In this document: positions 10,801 through 21,244 of the stretch, one piece after another
How the letters are laid out: each line of letters starts with the position of its first letter
How positions within the stretch are numbered: the stretch's first letter is position 1
Assembly: GCF_033568475.1 (NCBI RefSeq)
Contig: NC_133120.1
Coordinates: 83,594,151 to 83,658,150, forward strand
Length of the DNA: 64,000 nucleotides
Origin: Henckelia pumila
Lineage: Eukaryota > Streptophyta > Magnoliopsida > Lamiales > Gesneriaceae
Reading direction: 5' to 3'
Notes under the pieces: model-generated
Told to the model about the DNA's origin: nothing
The model's input: only the letters and a program-made list of their open reading frames with translations
Database searches by the model: none
Position numbers and translations under genes: made by a program

Positions 10801-12299
10801 TCAGCGGACAAATCAACTGCATAGATAAGGTAGCCTTCCCCGCCAGACTCTAGAGCTCGACAGGATCTCAAAGCTGATACCAAAGGCATCGGGGGTCGCG
10901 CTCCCTCACCATAGAAAAACCAGCTCTCACTCCCCTCCAGATGAAAGCGTACTAATCTCTGATAGCTGTCCACTGAAGCTCGATAGGTAGTCAACATATC
11001 TATTCCCATAATGCAATCAAAGTCGTCCATCGCCAGAACCATGAGATTCGCTAACAGAATGTTCCCTTCGAACTCTAAAGGGCAACCCATCACTAGACGC
11101 TTAGCCAAAGCAGATTGGCCCGTCGGAGTAGAAACAGACATCACTACGTCTAGTGCAATGCATGGTAACTTATGTCTCTTAACAAAACGTGCATAAATGA
11201 AGGAATGAGATGCACCAGTGTCAATAAGTACAAGAGCAGGTATACCATAAAGCAAAAATGTACCTGCGATGACTTTCTCATTCTCCTCCACTGCCTGATC
11301 ATGTCTCAGGGCAAATACCTGGCTAGAAGCTCGTGGCCTCAAATGAGAACTCCCAGCAGGCTGTCCCTGCGACCTCTGCTGAACGATGGCCTGAGAACCA
11401 GATCCTGAACCAGAACTAGAACTGCCTCCCCCAGATAGTGGACAATCCCTTCGGATATGACCAGTCTCTCCACAACGGAAACAAGCTCCAGAAGCTCTAC
11501 GGTACTTGTCGGATGGATGGTTCTTCCCACAGTGATCACACTTGTCCTTCTTACCGAAACGGACAACACCTCCAGAACCAGAGGAAGAAGTAGATCCAGA
11601 CTTCTTGAAAGATTGGGAACGGGGACCCAAAGAACTAGCAGGCCTCGACTGAGGGAAAGACCTGTTCCGCCGAATGCTGTCCTCCGCCTGGTGACAACGG
11701 CTCACCAAACCTTCGTAGGACATGTCGTCGCCAACCGCCACACGGTCATGAATCTCAGGGTTAAGGCCCTGAAGGAACAGATTATACTTCATCTCTGAGC
11801 TATCAGCAATCTCGGGGCAATAGGATAGCAGATCAAAGAACATCTGCTGATACTCATCAATAGACATGGCTCCCTGTCGCAGACTCAGTAGCTCGCCTGC
11901 CTTCGACTGACGGAGTACAGGAGGAAAATACCGCTTTTGGAAAGCTGTGCGGAATTCGGCCCAGGTGGCCACTCCTCTTGCCGCAACAAAAGGTGCAGAA
12001 GTAAACCTCCACCACCTGCGCGCACGTCCATCCAGAAGATAACCCAGAGTCTCCATCTTCTGCTCCTCGGTGCAATGGAAAGTCTGAAAAGTCGTCTCCA
12101 TGCGGTCTAACCAGTTCTCCGCATCCTCCGGAGACTCACCTCCAACTAAGGGCTTAGGACCCATAGCTAAGAATCGACGCACAGTGAAACGCTCGTCGTC
12201 ATGATGACGATGACGCCGTTCTCGACGAGGCTCCCGGTCGGCATCACCCCAACGCCCACCAACACTGCCATGAGAACTCCGGTCGTCACGATTTGCCAT
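7888..12299 (-). pseudogene. gag-pol of gypsy copy 2, broken by stops and frameshifts
   Basis: A single gag-pol frame starts at the ATG at 12299. Segment 1 (12299-10140, 719 aa): gag with a double zinc knuckle, retropepsin with DTGASHSFI, then RT from [13 protein letters not shown] to the [11 protein letters not shown] catalytic motif. It ends at a TGA (10140-10142) where the family has Arg (CGA). A frameshift near 9993 (one extra base) follows. Segment 2 (9913-8948, 321 aa): RNase H with YTDAS and the HHCC zinc region of integrase. Near 8985 there is another frameshift, then TGA at 8938-8940 (Trp expected) and TGA at 8857-8859 (Arg expected). Segment 3 (8811-7888, 307 aa): integrase core (IVSDRDPRFTSRFW, then the D,D-35-E Glu region) and a C-terminal chromodomain-like stretch ending TWELEDRMREDHSELF. 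In copy 2 the first knuckle has Tyr in place of the last Cys (11502-11504). Confidence 0.93.
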
Positions 12300-12348
12300 C
12301 TACAAAAATACCTCATGATGAGACTAAATCCCAAGAATTCTTTTGCAT

Positions 12349-12360
12349 GCTCTGATACCA
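12349..12360 (-). promoter_or_regulatory. Primer-binding site of gypsy copy 2, initiator tRNA-Met type
   Basis: TGGTATCAGAGC on the - strand, 4 nt inside the 5' LTR, identical to copy 1. Confidence 0.9.
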
Positions 12361-12364
12361 TAAA

Positions 12365-15300
12365 TGTAGTGACCCTTACCCGGATCACCTACTAAACATA
12401 ACTTAGGCATACAATTAACTTAATAAAACAGATATCAGAATAAACTGCGGAAACCATAAACATTATACAATCCCAAGTAAAGGAATCTGTAATTTATCCA
12501 AATAATATACAACCAAATCGAATAGATGTATCAACCTCAAAACAACAGAAATAAACCTAGACGAAGCTCCAGCCGGTCAACCACTGACTAGCCCCTCCTG
12601 GATCCACCCTCCTCGTCCAATCGCAAACCTGCCCCATGGAATAGGGTGTCCAGAAACACAGAGTACGAGACGTGAGCATAAGACGCTCAGTACGAGAGTA
12701 TGACTATACATGCATGCAAAGTGAACTCCCTATAAACTCGAGGTCAAGGATCAGATAACAAAGACAGATCGAGCCCTGGTATGTAGCACGCTGTGCCGTC
12801 GCTTCAGGAGGTGGCTCCCATACCGAGATAACCGTGGATACTCTGGACCCAAATCGATGAAAGTCCATCCACTAACAGGATAGGGTACAACCCTACTAAC
12901 AGACATCTCGAAAGAGATACAGCAAGATGCAAATGAATGCAGCATAAATCAATGACATGTAAACCATGCAGTCACATAATATATGCATACTCAGTCAGGA
13001 TATCTCGAACAGTACTTCCGTACCTCAAATCAGTGCAAGCTCTACCAACTCTAGGTCCACGCCTATAGTCTGCTCTACACTGCCAAATGATACTACTATC
13101 ATTAAAGTGCTCTAAAAGCCTTAACTAAGCTATTGCATATGTAACACCCGGTATTTTTAATTACATAAATCCGCCTGCATAATTAGGATATTTAATTAAT
13201 TAAATTTATGATTTATTGGTTAAATAATTATGTGAATTATTTATGCATGATTTAATTTATTTCTAAGCATTTAACCCATAATTAGTGATTTTTATGATTT
13301 TTAGTATTTTTATTATTTAATCGCGTAGACGGGACCGTGGACGGACGAGATGACAACTTTCTAGCCAAATTATTTTATGAGCCTTTTTAGAGCCTTAAAA
13401 TATTATTTTGAGTTTTATTATCTCAAAATTTTAAGTATTTAATTTTATACAATTTTAGGAGTCCATTTTTATTCAAAATTAGCCAAAATATTGACTTTTT
13501 AGTATTTTTAAAATTCCTTTAATTCAATATTTCTGGATTTTCATATGTTTAACTTAATATTTCAGATTTCAACTTTTAATTAGAATTTTTAAGTTTTATA
13601 TTTTATATTTAAACCTTTTTAATTATCTTAAAACCTATTTTAAATCAAAACCTAAACCTAATCTACCCCAAACCCCTTTAGCCGATCCCTCAACCCCTCC
13701 ATCAGCCGCCACCTTCATAAATCTTCATCTTCTCCACCGAGCAAGCTCCAAGAACACCATAGCCTCGGTTTTTGAAGGTTCAAGTCGGTTGTCATCGCCC
13801 CGTCGTCCCGGACTCGTCGCCTTCTCGTTTTCTCTACTACTTCGGTGAAAGGCATGAATTCTTTTCTAATTTTCGTACAATATCAGATATTATAGTGTAT
13901 GTGTATGAGATGTGCATCGTAAATTTTAAAGATTTTCAGAAAAATTTCCTTTGGCCATGTAGAGACCGAATTGGCCGTGTGGTTTCTTGTTGGTGTGCAC
14001 GTTTTTTTCTGCTCATGGTGGTGTCTACTGGTGGCCGAGGGTCTGGAAGGGGGTGATGGTGTGGCCTGGCTCGAATGGCTCGAGTGGCTCGAGCCAAACA
14101 AGCCAGGAAACCAACCAAAGTCGATCGGCCTCCAAGAGGCGCAGGTCTAGGGTTTGAAGGGAAGGCCCTTCGGGCTTCTAGTATAGGCTGCATGGGGGCT
14201 GGGGTTCGGACAGGTTAGGTCCGCCCGGACGTGGGCTACGTCCGGGCGGCGGCGCTCCGGCCAGGGGCGGCCGGAGCCGGCCGGCAGCAGCCATGAAATG
14301 GCTGCTGCTCACGGCCGCGGCCTTGGTGAGGTAAGGGGGTTCGGGTTCTAGGGTTTAGGGTACCGGGTCGGGTCGTGGGGGCTCGGGTCGGGTCAGTAAG
14401 TTAGTGGGTCGGGTTAAGTGGGTCCGGGTCCGGGTTTGGTGGGCCGGGCTCGAGTTTTTTTATTTTTAAAATATTTTATGAAATAATGGGTTTTTGAGTC
14501 AATTTAATTGAAATAAAATTATTTGGACTCCCAAATAATTTTATTTGGACTTTTAAAATTTTAATTAAGTTAGTCCATTAATTTTATGGGCTCTTGGGCC
14601 CATAAAAGTTAATGGGCCAGTCTTTGGGTTTTTGGGCCCAATGGGCCAGTTTAAGTGTTATTGGGCTTAGTGTAATTTTAATGGGCTTAATTAATTTAAT
14701 TGGGCTTAGATTAATTAATTGGGCTTAAAGTTTAAATTACTGGGCTTAAGTATGTTAATGGGCCAGATTTAAGTTAATGGGCTTGAGTGTAGGGCCAGCA
14801 GTCCAGAACCATCCATGAGAAAATTGCATGTGTCCTGGTTATATATTTAATTATTTTTATGCATTTAAGTTATTTTAATATTTATATGTTAGTAAGAAAA
14901 TTAAATTAAATATATATGAAGGACATACAATTTATTTAAGTACATGCATTCATGAAATCAATTTTTATGCTATGATTGAAATTCTATGGTTGAGCAAATA
15001 AAATATTTTAAGTGGAAATTGAAGTAGTGTGGCCATTTATGTATGGGCAGTTTCTGCCATTTATGTATGGGTGGTTCGCCACCAGCCTCGTACGATGGTT
15101 TCTTAGACTGATCAGTCGCACTATAAGTATGGGTCACACTTACGGATAGGACCATTCGATGTTAAGAAAATAAATGCTCAACAACTCAAGTATGTATGTT
15201 ATGTATTATGTATTTATGTTTATTTAAGTAAGTTATGTTATGAAATTTTTAAGCATGCTTATTCATGTATATGTATGTATTAGTATTAAATTGTTTTAAA

Positions 15301-16313
15301 TTATTTTGAACCCTTGTTAGTATGCATGTTGGGCCTCTAGGCTCACTACACTGATATGGTGCAGGTGAGTACGTAGAGGAGCAGGTTACTCCTACCGGTG
15401 GTGAGGACGTATGAGCAGCGCTGCAGTAGCCCCGTGACCGTGACAGCTTCTGAGTCACCGTGCTTGAGTTTTATGATACATTTTATTATTTTTAAGGGTT
15501 GAGGTGTTATGAATATTTTATTAAATGTTTTAGTGCATGCACATATTTTAATTATTTTATTTATGCAGTATATTTTTAATTCTAGGGTTGACTCAGATGT
15601 TTAATTATTTTAAAGAATGCATTTTTTCTTAAGTATTTAATTGTTTATTTATTTAGTCATGTATTTATTTTAAATATTTTATCCTGTGCATATATGTATG
15701 GGCATATATGTACATATTTTATTTAGTAGTATATAAAAAAAAAAAGAAAAATTTTCCGCATATTTATTTATTATAGAGTTAGGGTCGTTTCAGCATACTC
15801 CTAAATATTTATAGGAAGCAAAAGCTATACCTTCATCCGTCGTTAGCCCGTTGATGTCGATGCCTCCAGAACTTGGGCACAACTCCGCTACGACTCCCGA
15901 ATGTCTCACCGACCTCCGGGCCAAGCCTAAGAAGACTAGAACAGCTCCAAAAGGACTAGAATGGAAAGGAAAACTCGGAATTGGCAAATGAAAGTGAAGC
16001 CTCGGCCTTCTATTTATAGACAACGATCGGAACTTCCGATCCTTGATAGGAACGTCCGATCCTGCCATCGGAGCTTCCGAAGATCCTGATCTGCCACGTG
16101 TCAAAATATCACTTGTTGACTCCGGATAGGGGTGATCGGAGCTTCCGGTCCTGATCGGAGCTTCCGATCTAGCCAATCGTCATGCCTGACGTAATATGAT
16201 CGGAGCTTCCGATCCTGTTCGGAACTTCCGAACCCACCTTCGGAGCTTCCGAACTCTATTCAAGTAATTATGATTAATCCCTCAATTACTGATTTTGGTT
16301 ACGGGCTACTACA
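12365..16313 (-). repeat. 5' LTR of gypsy copy 2, split by a solo LTR
   Basis: LTR parts are 12365-13139 and 15798-16313 (about 1,291 bp once the insert and one copy of its TSD are removed). The outer end GGGCTACTACA at 16313 is followed by TSD CCTAT. It carries the same palindrome array at about 16024-16255. The promoter in this LTR would be separated from gag by the 2.65-kb insert. Confidence 0.93.
13140..15792 (+). mobile_element. Solo LTR of a different Ty3/gypsy family
   Basis: Begins TGTAACACCCGG and ends AGGGTCGTTTCA, 2,653 bp, flanked by a perfect 5-bp TSD GCATA (13135-13139 and 15793-15797). It contains no gag or pol, so it is a solo LTR left by LTR-LTR recombination. The end order resembles that of the gypsy family here (TTTCCGC near the 3' end, then GGGTC...CA), suggesting + orientation. 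It has a GC-rich middle (about 14000-14460) rich in GGGTCGGGTC-type repeats, and a stretch of TGGGCTTAA/TTAATGGGCC repeats (about 14580-14790). Short ORFs inside it (for example 13772-14056 and 13936-14193) have no recognisable domain. Confidence 0.9.
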
Positions 16314-16318
16314 CCTAT
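16314..16318. repeat. Target-site duplication CCTAT, right
   Basis: Matches 6438-6442 and marks the outer end of gypsy copy 2. Confidence 0.93.
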
Positions 16319-16798
16319 TGACCGAGTCTCAGTTGCCCAATATAGTAGTGGAGAAGAGTTGCGAGAATTTAGCTTATGGACTGTTGATTGATGCTTTTAA
16401 TGATTATGAATTTTGATCGAAACACGCACACACTATTATTCGTTGTATTTACCTAATTGTGAGTGTTTTTTATTAATCTTCTAAATTTGATCCTATGCTA
16501 CCTTGAAAAGTCCTCATGATCTATGAATGTGTGAATTGAATTTGGATAAGGGTGTTTTGAAATGTGAGTTGCAGAGATTGTGAGTTTATGTGGTTATTTG
16601 GTTATGATTGAAACTTTAAAGTGTTAGTAGGTTGGATGAGATTGGATTTAAAAATTCTTTGAAATCATTGCTGATGCCAATTCTCCATAATATTTCTTGA
16701 CTATTCTTGTTGGTTGTTGGGTAGTAGTAGTTTTTGGAATTTATTTATTTTGAATAGTTTTGCTCGGGACTAGCAAAAGTCTAAGTTTGGGGGTATTT
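16319..16798 (+). other. Athila 3' untranslated region (right part) and terminal polypurine tract
   Basis: Continues the sequence interrupted at 6442. No ORF is supported. It ends with the polypurine tract AAGTTTGGGGG (16783-16793), followed within about 6 bases by the LTR start. Confidence 0.65.
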
Positions 16799-18199
16799 TA
16801 ATAAGTGTATTTTATACACTTAATTTATATATGATTTTAATTGTTAAATGTTTGTTTCGAGCAGATTTATGCGTAGTATTGTTGTTTTTGTGCTTGCAGA
16901 TAATTAATGAATTATTGTGAAAAAGAGAAGAAAATAAGAATTTAGGAAGAGAAAGGAATTAAAAGAAAATAAGAAGAATAAGTAAAGGAAAAGAAAAGAA
17001 GAGAACAAAAGAAGGAAACGTGAGAAAGGTTATTGGGCTTCTTTTTATAGGGCCTCAATGGTTAGCGCACATTCAAGCGCTAATGAGAAGACATCAAGCG
17101 CAATCTCCCTGTTCATTGAAGGCGAGAGAATTGAATTCCAGAGACTTATGCGCGCCCGCGTGTGATTTCTGGAGCGGGCGCGCGTCGCGAGATTTTAGCG
17201 GAAGGAAACTTTATATTTTATTGGGCTTTTGAGTGGGCTTTTGTGCATGATATAAAAGGAATTCTCTTATCATACAAGAGAAGGGAGCCGCCACAGATTT
17301 TTACACACATATCAGAGTTGATCGTGATCGTGATATTTTCTTCTGAACAATAATTTATGGGCTTAATTGAAGAACGGAGACGGAGTTCGATAGACCGGAC
17401 ACGACGTCGACGAGAGATTTGTTTTCTATACTTTATTTAATTCTGAATTTATGTCTGGATTTTTGAATATGTTTTGGTTTTATTTGAATTCAGTTATGAA
17501 CTAATTTTTATAGTCTAGAGGTCGGATGGAACCTGGTGTAGACGCTTTCATGAATTCTTGATTTTATTGAATTGAGTTTCTTCTAGATTAATTGTTTTTT
17601 CTAGAATTGATTGTCTTTTCAATTATCTGATCAATAATTGATTTATTATATTTATTTGAAATCTGGCACTCGGGAGAGGAGATTTTGAATAGTACCAATA
17701 GAAAATACAATGTTATTTATTTATATCGCTCGGGAGAGTGTATAATGTTAACAGAGCTTTTAAAAAGAATATTGTTTTGAATTGATCACTGCAAATAGAT
17801 TTTTAATAGGGATATTGGAATTGAATTGTAGTTGATATATTTTATTCGGCACTCGGGAGAGGGAATAATACACGTAAGTGTTTTTGGCTATTAATTCCTT
17901 GAAATTCATGAAGATTAATTAATTAGGATTGATTGTTGTTGAAACTAGGTGAAATCTAAACCTCTAGACCATTTTTCTCTGATTGATATTCATTTGAAAG
18001 TTGTGTGTGTGCTTTTAAATCATCTGATTATTTTATTATCCTGCAAAAATTCTCAAAGTTTGATTTTCTAGATAAAGTTTAGACTATTTTAATTACAAGT
18101 ACTAAATATTTTCATTTTACTTCCTGTGAGATCGATATCTGATTTTATCACTATATTAAAACTTGACACTCGTACGCTTGCGAGGAAATTTTCACAACA
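16799..18199 (+). repeat. 3' LTR of the Athila-like element (start approximate)
   Basis: The end is well placed: CGTACGCTTGCGAGG...TTCACAACA at 18199, a usual Athila-type terminus. The start is taken at TAATAAGTGTATTTTATACA just after the polypurine tract; the canonical TG appears mutated to TA, so the boundary is uncertain by a few bases. Contents: GCGC-rich motifs (17055-17180), a TATA box TATAAAAG (17251-17258), and three CTCGGGAGAG motifs (about 17670, 17730, 17853). The left LTR is off-window, so the TSD (expected ATATG, 18200-18204) cannot be checked. Confidence 0.75.
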
Positions 18200-19504
18200 A
18201 TATGAATGTATTTATGCCAAAGGGTGCTATGTGGTGGGTTTCCTTTGCTGAAGAATACCCTATTTGCTTTTCATAAAACACAGCTTTCACATAACTTCAG
18301 TGTCTGTATTTTATCTCCACCTAAGAGGGAGTTTGTCCAATGAATTTTATGCAATCGATGTGAGACATTTTGTAAAAAATAACATAGTTAAATAATTATT
18401 ATAAATTAATCAATAGAAACTCTTACAAAAATTATCCCGAAAATGTGCATACGAGTGTTAGTATTTTATTTTATTTTTTATAACGTGGAAACCCGCAGCC
18501 GCTACTTTTTGGTACGTACTGGATAAACCCCAAACTGACACAATAGTCTATAAACTACGATAATATTTTATTGTTCCAGAAAAAAGTTTAGACACGTAAT
18601 ATAAATTATCTTATTGGAAACAACATATATATTTATCGGTTAATATGGTCGTCGTATATTATTATCACCAGCGTCTCGGAGCACGCATTGCGTGCTTGTA
18701 TAATCATAATTTTATTTCTTTAATTTATTTTGTTTTCTAAATATTTGTAATTAAATTATAAAATAAAAATATTTGTAATAAAAAAAAGGTAAATAAAAAT
18801 TTAGAAAACCAAAAAAAAAATAATTAAGAGTATTATTGACATATTAAAAAAATCTCATCAAAAGTTAGTTACTATTTACCTCTCTCTTTTAATTAACAGT
18901 ATAGATTATTATTATTACTAGAAAAAAATGCACACGCAAAAGAGAAATTTATTTATTTTTAAATCAAAACTTGGAGTAAGTGGAATGTTTTTAGTGGGTA
19001 GTTGATAGGATAGAGTAAATATGAAATAAATAAATTTTGTATTCTCAAGGTAGTTACTATCCTTACTATTTAATAATTGCTAAACACTTTAAACTAATTG
19101 TTTTTTACAAATTAATGTTTAGACTAATTTACCCTTCATTAAAATTTAATCACATATATCCAATTTAACCGACTATTAGATGAAATTTTTTTCACATTTT
19201 TTCAGAATATTCCTATCCCAAAAATAGTGAAAAATCAGTTGATTTTTTCTCATTTCTCATGACGTTCTATCCCACTACCCACATTCTCTGCTTCTCTTCA
19301 TCGTGCAGTTCTTTCTTCTATTTTTGTTTTCTCTTTTCCGTCCAAATTACTCTTCTTTATTCACAGTCATTTGATCACATCTTCAAGTATCTACTATTCT
19401 CATATTCTTATAACACATGACATTTATCTCTTTATTTTCTTTTAGTAACAATTTGTGTTGAACTCTCAAAGTTGACGAATACTACTAAAAATTTATGCTC
19501 GAGT
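18200..19504. other. Intergenic DNA with one arm of a diverged direct repeat
   Basis: No gene supported. A perfect-looking hairpin GCACGCATTGCGTGC lies at about 18682-18696. Bases about 18850-19065 resemble 20395-20600 in the same orientation (shared segments include AAAAGTTAGTTA, CTCTCTTTTAATTAACA and CAAGGTAGTTACT). Confidence 0.55.
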
Positions 19505-19512
19505 GTTGAAAT

Positions 19513-20220
19513 TAGGGGTGACAAATTTTTAAAAAATCCCGACCCGTCCCGATTCCCAACCCGTTCCCGTCCCGAATTTTTTCCGCCCCGAACTTTTCTC
19601 GACCCGAGTGTTCGGGATTTTTCCCGATCCGATCAATGTCGGGATCGGGATCGGGATAGGCAACCCTTTCCGACGGGATTCCCGACCCGACCCGACCCGA
19701 ATATAAAAATAATATTTTTTAATTAAAAAAATTATTTTTTTTAATTTTATGTTTTAATATTAATGTTTTATAATTATATACCATATAATTTTTTTTATAT
19801 TTATATTTTTTAATATTAACATTGAGTTATAATTTTTTTTTTATTATTATGAATAATTATATGTTTTTTTATTAATCAAATAGTTGTTTTAGTTTATTTG
19901 TAATGTACTAAAAAAATGTTTTAGTTTTTTAATGGTTATATATAAAAAAATTTTAATTTATTTGTAATGTATTAAGAAATTGTTTGATTTTTTTCATAAA
20001 TTTTTTTCAAAAAAATATTTTCATATAAATTTTTTTTTTTAAAAAAATATTATTCGGGATTACCCTCTCCCGAACGACGGGATACCGAATGTTCGGGATC
20101 CCGAACATTTGAGTCCCGACACATCTCGGGGATCGGGAGAAAAAAAATATCTCAATTCCTATCGGGACGGGAATCGGGTAAGGGGGTTACGGGACGGGTT
20201 CCGACCCGATTCCACCCCTA
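19513..20220. mobile_element. Non-autonomous hAT-type MITE, 708 bp
   Basis: Termini are TAGGGGTG and CACCCCTA (8-bp inverted repeats), flanked by a perfect 8-bp TSD GTTGAAAT at 19505-19512 and 20221-20228. An 8-bp TSD with this terminus is the hAT signature. Both subterminal regions are packed with CCCGACCCG / CGGGNNCGGGA motifs in opposite orientation (about 19540-19695 and 20055-20215); the centre is nearly pure A/T. The 84-aa ORF at 19472-19726 crosses the boundary and is not a gene. Confidence 0.9.
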
Positions 20221-20344
20221 GTTGAAATTGTTACTGTGACGTGAAGTGTTCGAATTGTAGCAAACAACAGGCCTTAGCTTCGAGGGAGATTGTCCAGTTA
20301 AATTATATTTCGTCAATATATTGGCTTGCTCTATTTTTTGTCGT

Positions 20345-20374
20345 TTGAATCATAAACGCAATGCGTGTGCCACG
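20345..20374 (+). mobile_element. Possible Helitron-like 3' terminus
   Basis: The short hairpin ACGCAATGCGT is followed by GTGCCACGG and CTAGT. A hairpin about 10 nt before CTRR-T is the usual Helitron 3' end. I could not identify the matching 5' TC end, so this is only a candidate. Confidence 0.4.
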
Positions 20375-20612
20375 GCTAGTAATAAGAAAGGATAAAACCT
20401 CAACAAAAGTTAGTTATTATTCACCCCCTCTCTTTTAATTAACACTAGTAAAAAATGCAAATACTTTGTGTGTGTAAAAAAAAGTCTTTAAAAAAACAAA
20501 TCATGGAGTTAGTGGGAAGTTTTTAGTAAAATAATGGTTAAAAAAGGATAATTTTGGAATAAATTATTTTGGTGTCCCCAAGGTAGTTACTCTAACCTAC
20601 ACATCTTTTATA

Positions 20613-20813
20613 ATATAGAATAGATAGAATAGATATAGATTATTTTGGTATCCCGAGGTAGTTATTATAACCTACACATCTTTTATAATATAGATAGATA
20701 TAGATAGATAAATCTTTTATAATATAGATAGATAGATAGATATAGATAGATAAATCTTTTTATAATATAGATAGATAGATTATAGATTATTATTATTATT
20801 ATTATTATTATTT
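20613..20813. repeat. TAGA/GATA and TTA microsatellite cluster
   Basis: Interspersed (ATAG)n tracts with the repeated phrase ATCTTTTATAATATAGATAG, ending in a (TTA)n tract at about 20786-20813. The flanking phrase AGGTAGTTA..AACCTACACATC occurs twice (about 20581 and 20656), a small tandem duplication. Confidence 0.85.
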
Positions 20814-20868
20814 ACAATAAGAAGAAATGGGTATGATATTAGGCCTGCCTTTGAGTCCAGAAAGTCCA

Positions 20869-20881
20869 TTCTAGAATATTC
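20869..20881 (+). promoter_or_regulatory. Heat-shock element, distal
   Basis: TTCtaGAAtaTTC: three alternating 5-bp units in perfect phase, about 240 bp upstream of the TATA box of the HSP70 gene. This is the binding motif for trimeric heat-shock factors. Confidence 0.8.
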
Positions 20882-21052
20882 TCGTATCGATATTTAAAAA
20901 TTTTAGTAATTTAATTTAATTTGCATTAATATTTTTTTAAAAAAAATTTAAACCTGGGTCGGCATCTGAGCGGTATGAATGAACAACACGAAGCGAATCT
21001 AATCACCGTCCAACGCGTCTTCCGTTATCGATCCAACGGCTGTTAAATTTCC

Positions 21053-21065
21053 GAACATTCTCGAA
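21053..21065 (+). promoter_or_regulatory. Heat-shock element, proximal
   Basis: GAAcaTTCtcGAA: a perfect three-unit heat-shock element, about 47 bp upstream of the TATA box and 180 bp before the HSP70 ATG. The position is typical of heat-inducible HSP70 promoters. Confidence 0.88.
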
Positions 21066-21111
21066 CCGCGGAAATCAACCACTCGAAGCATTCGCCCCCT
21101 CCGGCCTCCAC

Positions 21112-21120
21112 TATATATAT
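21112..21120 (+). promoter_or_regulatory. TATA box of HSP70 gene
   Basis: TATATATAT about 125 bp before the ATG, giving a predicted start of transcription near 21145 and a 5' UTR of about 100 nt. Confidence 0.75.
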
Positions 21121-21244
21121 CCTCTCACTTATCGCAGGGCTTTCCCATCAATCTCATAAGCTTTGTATAATTTTCCTGTTTTCCTTTTGTTTCGACGATA
21201 TTCTCTGTTAACATCGAATTTAAGAGCGGAATAAGCTTGCATCA

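Larger units (their letters stand above)
6443..16313 (-). mobile_element. Ty3/gypsy chromodomain retrotransposon (Tekay/Del-like), copy 2, full length but defective
   Basis: In element orientation (- strand): 5' LTR 16313-12365 (itself split by a solo LTR), PBS 12360-12349, gag-pol 12299-7888, polypurine tract at about 7766-7754 (ending GTGGCGGAGAA), 3' LTR 7753-6443. It is flanked by a perfect 5-bp TSD, CCTAT, at 6438-6442 and 16314-16318. Gag, protease, RT, RNase H, integrase and a C-terminal chromodomain-like segment are recognisable. The reading frame is broken by at least three stops and two frameshifts, so this copy cannot make its own polyprotein. Visible differences between its LTRs are few: scattered substitutions and one indel of about 21 bases in the palindrome array. 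Confidence 0.95.
2469..18199 (+). mobile_element. Athila-like Ty3/gypsy element (defective), split by nested insertions
   Basis: Visible pieces are 2469-6442 and 16319-18199; the bases between belong to gypsy copy 2. Order on the + strand: protease-region ORF (2469-3176), a GGGAGGCAACCCA spacer typical of the region after pol in Athila elements (about 3221), the Athila-type third ORF (4118/4232-5287), a long 3' untranslated region, a polypurine tract (16783-16793) and a 3' LTR (about 16799-18199). The protease is followed directly by the spacer and third ORF: no RT, RNase H or integrase lies between them. The 5' LTR and gag are off-window to the left, beyond gypsy copy 1. Assignment rests on the protease and third-ORF families and on LTR motifs. 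Confidence 0.85.

Noticed and set aside
13772..14193. ORFs inside the GC-rich part of the solo LTR
   Set aside because: They lie within an LTR, show no domain, and follow the local GC-rich repeats.
18682..18710. Helitron 3' end at the GCACGCATTGCGTGC hairpin
   Set aside because: The hairpin is good, but no CTRR-T follows within the expected distance.
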